Assembly (NCBI GenBank): GCA_946481315.1
Contig: CAMLMH010000005.1
Span: 62,001 to 126,000 of the forward strand
Source: an uncultured Bacteriovorax sp.
GTDB lineage: Bacteria > Bdellovibrionota > Bacteriovoracia > Bacteriovoracales > Bacteriovoracaceae
DNA length: 64,000 nucleotides
Direction of reading: 5' to 3'
Part shown: positions 8,455 through 19,640 of the stretch, piece after piece
Layout of the letters: the number at the start of each line of letters is the position of its first letter
How positions within the stretch are numbered: the stretch's first letter is position 1
The notes under the pieces: model-generated
What the model saw: only the letters and a program-made list of their open reading frames with translations
The model's database searches: none
Told to the model about the DNA's origin: nothing
Made by a program: the position numbers and the translations under genes

Positions 8455-9234
8455 TTAACGCCTTCTTGAAACCCGACGTGTGTAGAGCGAGTTCAAACGA
8501 TTTTGGATAACATCCGGGTTAGGATAATCATTGGCGATAGAATAATAAATATCATAAGCCAATTTTAGATTTTCAGTGGATTCGTAGGCGTTAGCCACCA
8601 TGAATTTTGCCTGAACTATGGCCTCTTTCTTTGTTTCTCTTTTCAGGTATTCTGACCAGACATAGAGGGCTTTATTGAAATCTTTTTGTTCATAATAAAT
8701 TAAACCAACATAATAAAACGAACGGATAAAGAATTCATGCTCGGGATTTGATTGAATAATCGTCAACTGTTGCAGGGCTTTGTCTTTTTCATTGAGAAAA
8801 TAATGAGCCAGTGCAATCTGCAACTGAAAAAAATCAAAATTTTTTAATTTTGGAGTAAACTCTGATAAGCGTGTGTAATTTTTAATGGCATCACGATAAT
8901 TCTTCAGATAATTGAAATTAACATCTGCCAATTTTTCTTCAGTCTTAATCAGCCAAAGTGGATCTTCCGTAAGTAATTTGACTTCATTATAATAGTGAGC
9001 CGCTTTCTTGTAATTGCCCAGATATATGGAATAAAGTTCACCAAGCTGATAACAGATTTTGAGTCGTAAATCAGGTGAAGGATTACTGCGTAAGATGTCT
9101 TCGTATAAATAAGCAGAACGATCGTACTTTTGTTCAGTGATATAATTTTGAGCATCAATAATTTTGCGATTAATCGGTGGTGTGAAGTCGCAGGAAATCA
9201 GGGTCGAGGCACTTATGATAAGTGCCATGACCAT
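8455..9234 (-). CDS. TPR-repeat lipoprotein
   Basis: The chosen start (or the ATG six bases on, 9228) gives a lipoprotein signal, ALIISASTLISC, with the lipid-bearing Cys about 15 residues in. The frame is open up to 9330 but would then overlap gyrA by 80 bases and bury the signal. About seven TPR-like helix pairs follow, for example YDRSAYLYEDILRSNP, KALQQLTIIQSNPEH and FNKALYVWSEYLKRE. These scaffolds bind partner proteins; an outer-membrane assembly role is possible but not shown. It lies directly downstream of gyrA. No clear Shine-Dalgarno site is seen, so the start is uncertain. Confidence 0.82.
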   Translation of the reverse strand: MVMALIISASTLISCDFTPPINRKIIDAQNYITEQKYDRSAYLYEDILRSNPSPDLRLKICYQLGELYSIYLGNYKKAAHYYNEVKLLTEDPLWLIKTEEKLADVNFNYLKNYRDAIKNYTRLSEFTPKLKNFDFFQLQIALAHYFLNEKDKALQQLTIIQSNPEHEFFIRSFYYVGLIYYEQKDFNKALYVWSEYLKRETKKEAIVQAKFMVANAYESTENLKLAYDIYYSIANDYPNPDVIQNRLNSLYTRRVSRRR

Positions 9235-9250
9235 GGATTTAAAAAATAAA

Positions 9251-11749
9251 TTATTCAGATTTTGGTGTATCAGCTTGTGCGCCCTCAGGGATATTGTCGA
9301 TATCATCATCCGGATCAACAATTTTTTCAACAGCTACAACTGTTTCCCCGTCTTTTAGTTTAATCAGACGAACACCTTGAGTAGTTCTTCCCATTAAAGA
9401 TATTCCCGAAATCTTAGTTCTGATGACCTGACCTTTATCGGAGATAATCATCAGATCGTCTTTGTCAGTAACTGGTTTTATATCGATGATGTCACCGTTT
9501 TTATCGGTTAATCTCATCGCTAAAATTCCTTTACCGCCACGGGTTTGTTTGCGGTACTCAGATACTGATGTACGTTTACCGTAACCGTTAGCTGTCACAG
9601 ATAAAATTTCAACAGAATCATCGATAATTTCCATACCGATAATCTTCTCATCATCAGAAAGCTCGATTCCTTTTACCCCTTGAGATACACGACCCAGCGG
9701 ACGAGCATCTGTTTCGGCAAAACGAATAATTTTTCCGGAAGACGAGCACAGAAGAACATCTTTTGAGCCATCAGTAATTCGGACTGATAACAAATTGTCG
9801 CCTTCGATGATTTTGATAGCAGTTAAACCTGACTGACGAATATTTTTGTATTCTGAAAGCTCAGACTTTTTAACAATTCCTTTTTCAGTTGCAATCATCA
9901 GATACTTACCTTCGATTGAATCTGGCAGACAAAGTATCTTCTTAACCGTTTCCCCAGGAGGAACAGCGATCAGGTTGACAATATTTCGTCCTTTTGTCGT
10001 ACGATTTCCTTCCGGAATGTTGTAAACCTTAATCGAGAACACTTGTCCTTTATTGGTGAAGATAAACAAAGTGGAGTGAGTGTTGGCAGTAAAGATAGAC
10101 GTGTAAAAGTCATCGTCAGCTCCGTCAGCACCTTTTACTCCTGTTCCGCCACGCTTTTGTGTGCGGTAAGTATCCATGGCCATGCGTTTTACATAACCTT
10201 TGTGGGTAATGGTTACGATGACATCTTCTTGTTTGACGAGATCTTCCATCTGAATCTCATCAGCTTTCGCTACGATTTCAGTGCGACGTTTGTCACCGAA
10301 ATTTTCCAGAATTTCACGGAATTCATCGCGGATGATTCCTGTGATTAGTTCATCACTTTGAAGAATACTTTCTAAGCGGGCGATCTCTTTCATGATGTCG
10401 TTATAATCTTTAATAATTTTATCACGCTCAAGACCAGTTAGGCGCTGAAGTCTCATGTCGAGAATAGCCTGTGCCTGGAGTTCAGATAATGAGTATGTAC
10501 CCATTAGCTGAGTTTTTGCCTGGACCGGACCTTCGGCTTTTTTTACCAGGTCAACGATTGCATCGATATTCTCAACTGCAATTTTTAATCCTTCTAAAAT
10601 GTGAGCACGTTCTTTTGCTTTTTTCAGTTCGTAAACTGTACGGCGGATAACGATTTCACGACGGTGATCAATAAAGAACAACAGCTGCTCTTTTAGATTA
10701 AGGATGCGAGGAGAACCGTTAACAATTGATAAGAAAATAATACCAAATGATGTTTGTAACGGAGTCGCTTTATATAGTTTGTTGATAATAACTGTCGCGA
10801 TTTCTCCTTTTTTAAGGTCAATCACAATGCGAATACCTTCGCGGGAAGATTCGTCCCGGATATCAGAAATACCAGTCAGTTCTTTCTCATTAACTAGTTC
10901 AGCAATTCTTTCGATTAGCTTAGCTTTGTTAACCTGGTAAGGAAGTTCAGTGATAATTATGCTATCGCGGTCTTTTTTAGAATTATGTTCAACATCGATT
11001 TTAGCACGAATTTGCAGAACGCCTTTACCGGTATGATAAGCTGAACGAATTCCTTCCGTACCATGGATGGCACCAGCAGTAGGGAAGTCCGGACCAGGAA
11101 TAACTTTCATCAGATCATCAATACTAGTTCCGTTTGGATTATCCAGAAGCAGAAGAAGACCGTTCATCACTTCGCTTAAGTTATGCGGAGGAATGTTGGT
11201 TGCCATACCAACTGCAATACCTGAAGAACCATTAATTAAAAGATTCGGAACTTTTGTAGGAAGAACTTTTGGCTCCACTAGAGAGTCGTCATAGTTTGGT
11301 TGCCAGTCAACGGTCTCTTTATCGAGATCTGCCAGCATCTCTTCCGAAAGTTTTTTCATTCTGATTTCGGTATATCGCATAGCCGCGGCATTATCGCCAT
11401 CGATTGAACCGAAGTTTCCTTGTCCATCCACCAGCGGATATCTCATTGAGAAATCCTGAGCGAGACGAACAATAGCTCCGTAAACAGCAGAGTCTCCATG
11501 TGGGTGATACTTACCGATAATATCACCAACAACTCTCGCTGATTTCAGAAATGGTTTGTTGTGATAGTTATTCAGTGTATCCATTGCATAGAGAACGCGC
11601 CGGTGAACAGGCTTCATCCCGTCACGAACATCAGGAAGAGCACGACCAACAATTACTGACATTGCGTAATCGAGGTAACAGTTTTTCATCTCGTCCTGAA
11701 TAACTACCGGAGAGATGTTGCCATGATTTGTGTTGTTTGCTTCAGACAT
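9251..11749 (-). CDS. gyrA: DNA gyrase subunit A
   Basis: Cleavage/rejoining subunit of gyrase. 832 residues. The catalytic tyrosine is Y126 in [22 protein letters not shown] precedes it. The C-terminal beta-pinwheel carries the GyrA box as QKRGGTG, which separates it from ParC, and a similar QTRGGKG later. In the quinolone-determining loop [10 protein letters not shown], Ser87 is present but Gly91 stands where E. coli has Asp87. The ATG follows AAAGGT by about ten bases and lies 25 bases after the gyrB stop. Confidence 0.97.
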   Translation of the reverse strand: MSEANNTNHGNISPVVIQDEMKNCYLDYAMSVIVGRALPDVRDGMKPVHRRVLYAMDTLNNYHNKPFLKSARVVGDIIGKYHPHGDSAVYGAIVRLAQDFSMRYPLVDGQGNFGSIDGDNAAAMRYTEIRMKKLSEEMLADLDKETVDWQPNYDDSLVEPKVLPTKVPNLLINGSSGIAVGMATNIPPHNLSEVMNGLLLLLDNPNGTSIDDLMKVIPGPDFPTAGAIHGTEGIRSAYHTGKGVLQIRAKIDVEHNSKKDRDSIIITELPYQVNKAKLIERIAELVNEKELTGISDIRDESSREGIRIVIDLKKGEIATVIINKLYKATPLQTSFGIIFLSIVNGSPRILNLKEQLLFFIDHRREIVIRRTVYELKKAKERAHILEGLKIAVENIDAIVDLVKKAEGPVQAKTQLMGTYSLSELQAQAILDMRLQRLTGLERDKIIKDYNDIMKEIARLESILQSDELITGIIRDEFREILENFGDKRRTEIVAKADEIQMEDLVKQEDVIVTITHKGYVKRMAMDTYRTQKRGGTGVKGADGADDDFYTSIFTANTHSTLFIFTNKGQVFSIKVYNIPEGNRTTKGRNIVNLIAVPPGETVKKILCLPDSIEGKYLMIATEKGIVKKSELSEYKNIRQSGLTAIKIIEGDNLLSVRITDGSKDVLLCSSSGKIIRFAETDARPLGRVSQGVKGIELSDDEKIIGMEIIDDSVEILSVTANGYGKRTSVSEYRKQTRGGKGILAMRLTDKNGDIIDIKPVTDKDDLMIISDKGQVIRTKISGISLMGRTTQGVRLIKLKDGETVVAVEKIVDPDDDIDNIPEGAQADTPKSE

Positions 11750-11774
11750 TTTATTTTTACCTTTAAATTAATTC

Positions 11775-14240
<2,466 letters not shown>

Positions 14241-14275
14241 TCATTTGTTTGAAACACTTTTTGCGCTGAGAAGTT

Positions 14276-15373
14276 TTAGCGAATGACGGAGCCACTCCTG
14301 ACATGGATTTGATGGGCACCGCTGATTCTTTCTAATTCTTCCTTAAATTTTTCGTTGGCTGTAGTTATCAGAACCTGAAATTCGCGTTCTTCTAAATACT
14401 CAACTAGCCTTCGCCATCGATGCTGATCTAGCTCGCCAGAGACGTCGTCAATGAGCACTATGGGATAGGACATATATTTATACCGAAAAAGCTCTATATA
14501 GGCAAATAAGAGGCTTAAATAACTCATTTTTTGCTGGCCTAAAGAACAGAAATCGAAAGAATTTAATCCGTCAAAAAGAAGCACATAGTCATCTTTATGA
14601 GGACCGTATGAAGTATGACCTCTCTCCACATCTGTTTCTAGGTTGTTGGCGAATACTTTTTGGATTTGTTCGGGAGTAAGCCCAATAATGCGGGAATCAA
14701 GATTAATTTGCAGCGTATGTTTCTCAGAAAAAAGGGCCTGAAACGTTTCCCCAATGATTGGCTCTATAGCTTCCAGAAATTCAACTCGCTTATTAGTCAG
14801 GTAATGAGACATCTGAGCGAGTTCAAAATCACCAGCGAGAACCTGTTCTTTAAACTTGGAAGGCTTTTTGGATAAAAGCGTATTCCTAAAGCGCAAAGCC
14901 AGGGTGTATTTTGAAAGTGTTTTCTTATAGCCAACATCCAGCTGACCTAGAAAATAATCAATCCAATCCCTGCGATCACTGGCAATATTATGAAATCCGT
15001 AAGAATCAAAAGGGTTGATAAAAACAACTTTAATATCCAGTCTTTTTTTGACCGGACCACCATTCACAAACCAGAGAATGGATTCATTAGTCATTTTAGA
15101 AGTGTAACTGACAACTTCATTTTCGCTATTGTTGAAAACTGAAGAAAATATTATTTCCGGTTTCCCACCATCAATACTTAAAAATTGTGGAAAACCTGTA
15201 TTTTTACGAAATGATTTTTTAGTTGCAAGGACATTGATGGCTTCCAGAATATTGGTCTTACCATTTCCATTTTCTCCCAGGATACAATTGATTCCTGGTG
15301 AAAAGGAAATAACATCCGGATTCAAATTTCTAAAGTTTGTGACTTGTAGCTTAGAAATTTTATAACTGATCAT
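14276..15373 (-). CDS. recF: DNA replication/repair protein RecF
   Basis: SMC-like ATPase that, with RecO and RecR, loads RecA at gaps. 365 residues. It shows Walker A GENGNGKTNILEAI, a signature-like SLGQQKMSYLSLL, and Walker B VLIDDVSGELD. It lies one base after dnaN and 47 bases before gyrB, the classical dnaN-recF-gyrB order. The ATG is at 15373. Confidence 0.95.
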   Translation of the reverse strand: MISYKISKLQVTNFRNLNPDVISFSPGINCILGENGNGKTNILEAINVLATKKSFRKNTGFPQFLSIDGGKPEIIFSSVFNNSENEVVSYTSKMTNESILWFVNGGPVKKRLDIKVVFINPFDSYGFHNIASDRRDWIDYFLGQLDVGYKKTLSKYTLALRFRNTLLSKKPSKFKEQVLAGDFELAQMSHYLTNKRVEFLEAIEPIIGETFQALFSEKHTLQINLDSRIIGLTPEQIQKVFANNLETDVERGHTSYGPHKDDYVLLFDGLNSFDFCSLGQQKMSYLSLLFAYIELFRYKYMSYPIVLIDDVSGELDQHRWRRLVEYLEEREFQVLITTANEKFKEELERISGAHQIHVRSGSVIR

Positions 15374-15374
15374 C

Positions 15375-16490
15375 TTATAATTTTAACGGCATGATGATGC
15401 AGAGATAGTTTTGGTTTTTGGATGATTTGATAGCTACAGGTGATAATTCATTGTTAAATTCCATACGGATCTCTTCATCACCAAAGATAGAGAGCGTATC
15501 CATTAAGAATTTAGCATTAAAGCCGATTTCAAATTCTTTACCAGAGTAACTGATAGGAAATTTTTCAAAGGCATCACCGAGAGAAGGGTGATTGGCTGCT
15601 ACAGTCATCTCATTTTCTTTTAAAATGAGTTTAACGCCGTTTGATCGCTCATTGGCCATAATCTTGATACGTCTTACGGCGTGAGCAAAAGCATTCTTTT
15701 CAATATCAGCATAAAAGTTTGTCTTTTTTGGAATGACGGCTTGATATTTTAAATACTCTTTAGCAATTAAACGAATTGCGAGCAGGTAGTTATTATTGGC
15801 GTTTAGATAAATGAAGGATTCATCAACTGAAATACTGATTGGATGATCAGGATATGTTTCGGCTATTTTTTTTAATTCAGAAACACCTTTTTTAGGAATA
15901 ATAATTCCGTTAATCAGAGCTTCAATTTTATTATTTGTTAATTCTGTTTCAACCAAAGAAAGTCTGTAACCGTCAGTAGCAACTGATCTTAACTTGCCAT
16001 CAACTTCCTGCAGGTAAATTCCGTTTAAGAATAAACGTGTTTCATCATTTGAAATAGCATGTGAAGTCTTATTGATGATTTCCAGGATTTGATTTGAATT
16101 TAATTTAAAATCATTTCCTGTAGTGCCGAATTGCAAGTGAGGGAATTCTTCTGAAGTATAAATTAACAAGGTAAAATTGATATTGTCACAAGTGAGCTTC
16201 AGGCTATTGGATCCATCTGGAAGTTCAATTGTTAATTCTTTTTCCGGAAGTTCTTTGACGATATCAAATATATTTTTGGCATTTACACAAAAGGTACCTG
16301 GTTTTTCCACAGTACAGTGGGTAGTTACCTTTGCCGATACTTCGAGATCAGTTGCCGACATTTCAATTTTGTTATGACTTGCATGAATCTGAACAAAATT
16401 TAGTATTAATCGCGTATTTTTTTTATCGACCACACTTAAAATTTTATTAAGCGTCTCTTTCAATTCAACAACTGAAATCTTAATCAACAT
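15375..16490 (-). CDS. dnaN: DNA polymerase III subunit beta (sliding clamp)
   Basis: Forms the ring clamp that tethers DNA polymerase. 371 residues, the usual length, with three clamp domains. Recognisable segments are MSATDLEVSAKVT, VATDGYRLSLVET in the middle domain, and the C-terminal IIMPLKL pocket strand (family MPMRL) that forms the binding site for clamp-interacting peptides. No strong Shine-Dalgarno is visible before the ATG. It faces the putative origin, which separates it from dnaA. Confidence 0.96.
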   Translation of the reverse strand: MLIKISVVELKETLNKILSVVDKKNTRLILNFVQIHASHNKIEMSATDLEVSAKVTTHCTVEKPGTFCVNAKNIFDIVKELPEKELTIELPDGSNSLKLTCDNINFTLLIYTSEEFPHLQFGTTGNDFKLNSNQILEIINKTSHAISNDETRLFLNGIYLQEVDGKLRSVATDGYRLSLVETELTNNKIEALINGIIIPKKGVSELKKIAETYPDHPISISVDESFIYLNANNNYLLAIRLIAKEYLKYQAVIPKKTNFYADIEKNAFAHAVRRIKIMANERSNGVKLILKENEMTVAANHPSLGDAFEKFPISYSGKEFEIGFNAKFLMDTLSIFGDEEIRMEFNNELSPVAIKSSKNQNYLCIIMPLKL

Positions 16491-16638
16491 AGTTCAACTT
16501 CCAAATTTTTTTTAATGCTACGTTTTAGCAATTAAGCAGGAAAGTTACAAGCTTCGCTGGTCCATCAGTTTTCTCACAATTCCGGATCTGCTTTTTGTCT
16601 TATATTATTTAATATTATTAATACTTCTTATTATTAGG

Positions 16639-16647
16639 TGTGGATAA
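16639..16647 (-). promoter_or_regulatory. DnaA box (outlying, exact TTATCCACA)
   Basis: Reads TGTGGATAA on the plus strand, the exact complement of the consensus. It stands apart from the main cluster, on the dnaN side of the AT-rich stretch. Confidence 0.75.
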
Positions 16648-16883
16648 GTGGAAAATATATAAAAGATTAATTATTTCCATCATTTAATCTTTTACATAGG
16701 CTGAATAACTCCGAATAACTTTTCACATTTTCTATTTTTTAGCCGTATATTCTTTTATTACACCCTTATTTTTCTTTTTTATTAACAGCTTTCCCACACT
16801 GTATTCACATTACTTCTTAGATTGCCCTTTAAAGGCACTTTTCATTTAGATCTGAAGAGGGTTTTCAACAATTTTATCAACAT

Positions 16884-17043
16884 TGTGGAAAACTTTTTGT
16901 GGATAACTGCTTATGCGCAATTATCTTATTCACTGCAAATTCTCCATGCGCCAATTTTGTACAGTTCCATCTGTTTAATGTGAATAACTATGTGAATAAG
17001 ATGTGGAAACTGTGTGGAAAATATTCTTTTATATTGTGGAAAA
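16884..17043 (-). promoter_or_regulatory. DnaA box cluster next to dnaA
   Basis: Seven same-orientation boxes or near-boxes lie within 160 bases: TGTGGAAAA 16884, TGTGGATAA 16898, TGTGAATAA 16979 and 16991 (12 bases apart, about one helical turn), TGTGGAAAC 17002, TGTGGAAAA 17013 and 17035. The regular orientation suggests a DnaA filament platform, and it may also autoregulate dnaN. Confidence 0.75.
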
Positions 17044-17109
17044 GAATGTGCAAAACCTCCCGGCTTCAATTTCTTGAAACCGATAAGAGGTGAATAGTTT
17101 TTACGTTAA

Positions 17110-18678
17110 TTACAGATTTGTTTCAATTGCGTTGATGTCTTTTGATAAAGAAGCATCAACTTTCACTTTTTCAGTGATGGCATTAACTGCATGGATAACT
17201 GAAGAGTGATCGCGTCCTCCAAAGAAGGCACCAATCTCTTGTTGTTTGGCATTGACCACTTTACGGGCCAGATACATGGCTATGTGACGGGCTTTGGTAA
17301 TGTCCTGGCTTCTGCCTTTAGATTTTAAATCAGCTAGTGGTAAACGGAAATATTGAGCTGTAGCCTTAGCTACGGCTTCAATCGTTACTTCTTTTTCATC
17401 TTCGCCAGTGTTGAAGTTCAATTGTTCTTTAACAAGATCAACTTCAATTTCAACGTTCATTAGTTCACTGACTGCTTTCAAACGTACCAATGAACCTTCA
17501 AGTTCACGGATGTTTGTTTTAATTCTCGAAGCAATTAACGTTAGAACATCTTCAGTGATGTAAATATCGAGAGCCTCCATTTTTCGTCTTAAAATGGCCA
17601 AACGAGTTTCTAAATCTGGTGGCTGGATATCAACAACCAGTCCCCATTGCAGACGGCTCTTAATACGCTCTGAGATCCCGTCGATTTCTTTAGGTCGTTT
17701 ATCGGATGTAAAGATTAGCTGCTTTCCCTTATTATGCATTTCATTGAATACATGGAAAAACTGATCCTGAGTCGCTTCTTTATTTTTTAGTTCGTGAATG
17801 TCATCAATCATTAAAATGTCGATTCGTTCAGTATATTTGCGCACGAATTCTGTAATTTTATTAGTCTTTAAAAGAGAGATCATCTCTTCCATGAAATCAC
17901 GGGCTGTCGTCAGGCAAATAGTGTATTCAGGGTGGCGATCAGCAATTTCATTGGCCACAGCATGCAGAAGGTGAGTTTTGCCCAGCCCCGAATTGCTGTG
18001 AATATAAAGAGAAGGATATTTTCCCTCTTTGCCTGGTGTAAGAGCTACAGCTTTAGCCGCAGCCTGAGCGATATTGTTATTTGGTCCCACAATAAAGTTA
18101 TCAAAAGTCTTAGCGCGATCAACGCGAATTCCGGTTTTATTAGGGTTCATGTGCTGAATGTATTCGGCTTCAGCTTTAGATTTTAAATCATCGCGAGTAG
18201 GGGTTAAATCCAGCTTAAAAGTCATGTTACTCACAGACTTCGGCTTAATTTCCTCTTTATTCATGTTAAAAATGGTTTGCGGCTTATGACCATCATTTTG
18301 ATCTTTTGCGTTAATTTGGATATTGTATTCAGTTCCTAAAACATTATAAAGAGCTCGCGACATCTCTTCTTTATACAGTTCCGCCGACTTCTTTATAAAA
18401 GATGTCTTCACTTCAAAGATTGCCGTTTGTCCTTCTATTGATAAAAGTTCTAAACCTTGTTCGAAATAAGTTTTGAAATTAAGTTCAGGAACGATTGTCT
18501 TTAGGTGGTTTAAAACTTCGGAATTAATAGATTTTAGTTCTTCTTTGTAAGCCTGATCAGCGCTGGCACCTAGAGTGGAGGACGCTATCATTGGAGGAAG
18601 TTGTGAAGTTAAGTTGTCAGAACTTGATGTTTTTGCATTTAATTTGAGAAAGTGCTCAAACGGGAAGTCTTGGGCCAT
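17110..18678 (-). CDS. dnaA: Chromosomal replication initiator DnaA, with N-terminal extension
   Basis: AAA+ initiator that binds the boxes just downstream of its own gene. 522 residues. Domain I begins near residue 45 (EELKSINSEVLNHLKTIVPE) and is preceded by about 44 extra Ser/Thr-rich residues. The start is supported by GAGG six bases upstream of the ATG at 18678. Linker domain II spans about 125-185; FDNFIVGPNN opens domain III; Walker A is NSGLGKTH (229-236); Walker B is ILMIDDIHEL (D292, D293). The domain IV signature GGRDHSSVIHAV lies near the C-terminus. Confidence 0.97.
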   Translation of the reverse strand: MAQDFPFEHFLKLNAKTSSSDNLTSQLPPMIASSTLGASADQAYKEELKSINSEVLNHLKTIVPELNFKTYFEQGLELLSIEGQTAIFEVKTSFIKKSAELYKEEMSRALYNVLGTEYNIQINAKDQNDGHKPQTIFNMNKEEIKPKSVSNMTFKLDLTPTRDDLKSKAEAEYIQHMNPNKTGIRVDRAKTFDNFIVGPNNNIAQAAAKAVALTPGKEGKYPSLYIHSNSGLGKTHLLHAVANEIADRHPEYTICLTTARDFMEEMISLLKTNKITEFVRKYTERIDILMIDDIHELKNKEATQDQFFHVFNEMHNKGKQLIFTSDKRPKEIDGISERIKSRLQWGLVVDIQPPDLETRLAILRRKMEALDIYITEDVLTLIASRIKTNIRELEGSLVRLKAVSELMNVEIEVDLVKEQLNFNTGEDEKEVTIEAVAKATAQYFRLPLADLKSKGRSQDITKARHIAMYLARKVVNAKQQEIGAFFGGRDHSSVIHAVNAITEKVKVDASLSKDINAIETNL

Positions 18679-18794
18679 TATTAACCTCGAAAAGTCCTAA
18701 AAAAATGTGAGACAAAGATGTAGCACGGCCCAAAAGTTAATAGCAACAAAACACTATTTCACATTTTCTTACAAGTGACGCGGCCTGTTTATGA

Positions 18795-18821
18795 TTGACC
18801 TTTCACGAAAGAAAATATAAC
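18795..18821 (+). promoter_or_regulatory. Candidate promoter for rpmH-rnpA
   Basis: TTGACC and TATAAC are separated by 15 bases, about 45 bases ahead of the rpmH start, in the 187-base gap between the divergent dnaA and rpmH. The spacer is slightly short for sigma-70. Confidence 0.45.
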
Positions 18822-18865
18822 TCTATCACTTCCAAATATTTAATGTGTTTTAAAGGGATAGCTGT

Positions 18866-19018
18866 ATGAGCAAAAGAACGTGGCAACCAAAAAAATTAAA
18901 AAGACTTAGAGTTCATGGATTTCTAAAGAGAATGGCTAGTCCAGGCGGAAAAAACGTTATTAAGGCGAGAAGAGCTAAGGGCAGAGCTCGTTTAACGGTA
19001 TCTTCTAGTACTAAGTAA
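18866..19018 (+). CDS. rpmH: 50S ribosomal protein L34
   Basis: 50 residues, the standard length for L34. The sequence begins [19 protein letters not shown] and continues with [19 protein letters not shown], the family signature (TFQPs..kR.r.HGF..RM.t..Gr.vl..RR.kGR..L). AAGGGA sits about ten bases before the ATG. It lies divergent from dnaA and 9 bases ahead of rnpA, the classical order at bacterial origins. Confidence 0.96.
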   Translation: MSKRTWQPKKLKRLRVHGFLKRMASPGGKNVIKARRAKGRARLTVSSSTK

Positions 19019-19027
19019 TAGGCATTA

Positions 19028-19408
19028 ATGGCCGATTGTCGGTTTGAAAAAAAATTTCGCTTACTTTCGGCCAGTGATTTTTCTGACTTAAAAGTCGATT
19101 CTCTCTCTTTTAAGAAACCCTCAGTAATCATCTACTTTAAAAAGAATTCTTTCAATTTAACAAGAATCGGAATTAGTGTGCCTAAACGGTTAGGGAAGGC
19201 TCATGATCGTAATCGCCTGAAGCGATTAATCCGGGAGTTTTATCGCCAGTCTCCTTATAGGTTTTTAGGATTCGACATTCTGTTTGTTGTTTCCTGGAAT
19301 CATTCTTTATCTTTGAAAAGCACAGAAGAAAAAGAAGCCACTCTGCTTAAGAATATGGAAGATTTTTTTGTGCATGTGACGAAAATAAATGAAAAGGAGA
19401 AGCAGTGA
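19028..19408 (+). CDS. rnpA: Ribonuclease P protein component
   Basis: Protein subunit of RNase P, which matures tRNA 5' ends together with its RNA (not in this window). 126 residues. It shows the opening FEKKFRLLSASDFSDL, the strand RIGISVPKRLGKAHDRNRLKR, and the RNR motif followed by LIREFYR, which contacts the RNA. Its stop TGA overlaps the GTG start of yidD. No strong Shine-Dalgarno site; coupling to rpmH is likely. Confidence 0.93.
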   Translation: MADCRFEKKFRLLSASDFSDLKVDSLSFKKPSVIIYFKKNSFNLTRIGISVPKRLGKAHDRNRLKRLIREFYRQSPYRFLGFDILFVVSWNHSLSLKSTEEKEATLLKNMEDFFVHVTKINEKEKQ

Positions 19409-19620
19409 AATTCATCGCGGTTTCTCTTATAAAATTTTACCAATATTTTATTTCACCTCTCTTGGGACCAAAGTGCAGGTTCTATCCAACGTGCTCCCAT
19501 TATTCAAAAGAATGCTTTGAGAAGTTTCCCTTTGGGCGCGCCTTGTGGTATTCATTCCGTCGTATAATTAAGTGTCATCCATTTTGTGAAGGCGGGGTTG
19601 ATCCCGTCCCAAAAGAATAA
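19405..19620 (+). CDS. yidD: Membrane protein insertion efficiency factor
   Basis: Small peripheral membrane protein that aids YidC/Sec insertion. 71 residues. The family core is visible: FYQYFISPLLGPKCRFYPTC, HYSKECFEKF, then FRRIIKCHPFCEGGVDPVP. The start is a GTG (19405) overlapping the rnpA stop, with AGGAG six bases upstream. It lies 20 bases before yidC. Confidence 0.96.
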   Translation: MKFIAVSLIKFYQYFISPLLGPKCRFYPTCSHYSKECFEKFPFGRALWYSFRRIIKCHPFCEGGVDPVPKE

Positions 19621-19640
19621 TTTCTCCGGAGACTTTTTTC

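Larger units (their letters stand above)
16491..17109. other. oriC: Putative chromosomal replication origin (oriC) between dnaN and dnaA
   Basis: This 619-base gene-free stretch holds a cluster of DnaA-box-like 9-mers, nearly all in one orientation. Exact TGTGGATAA occurs at 16639-16647 and 16898-16906, TGTGAATAA at 16979-16987 and 16991-16999, and one-mismatch TGTGGAAAA at 16884, 17013 and 17035. Opposite-orientation near-matches are TTATTCACT at 16926 and GTATTCACA at 16801. The part from about 16590 to 16800 is very AT-rich and could be the unwinding element. Gene direction switches here from leftward to (beyond dnaA) rightward. The assignment is from pattern and context; function is inferred. 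Confidence 0.85.
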
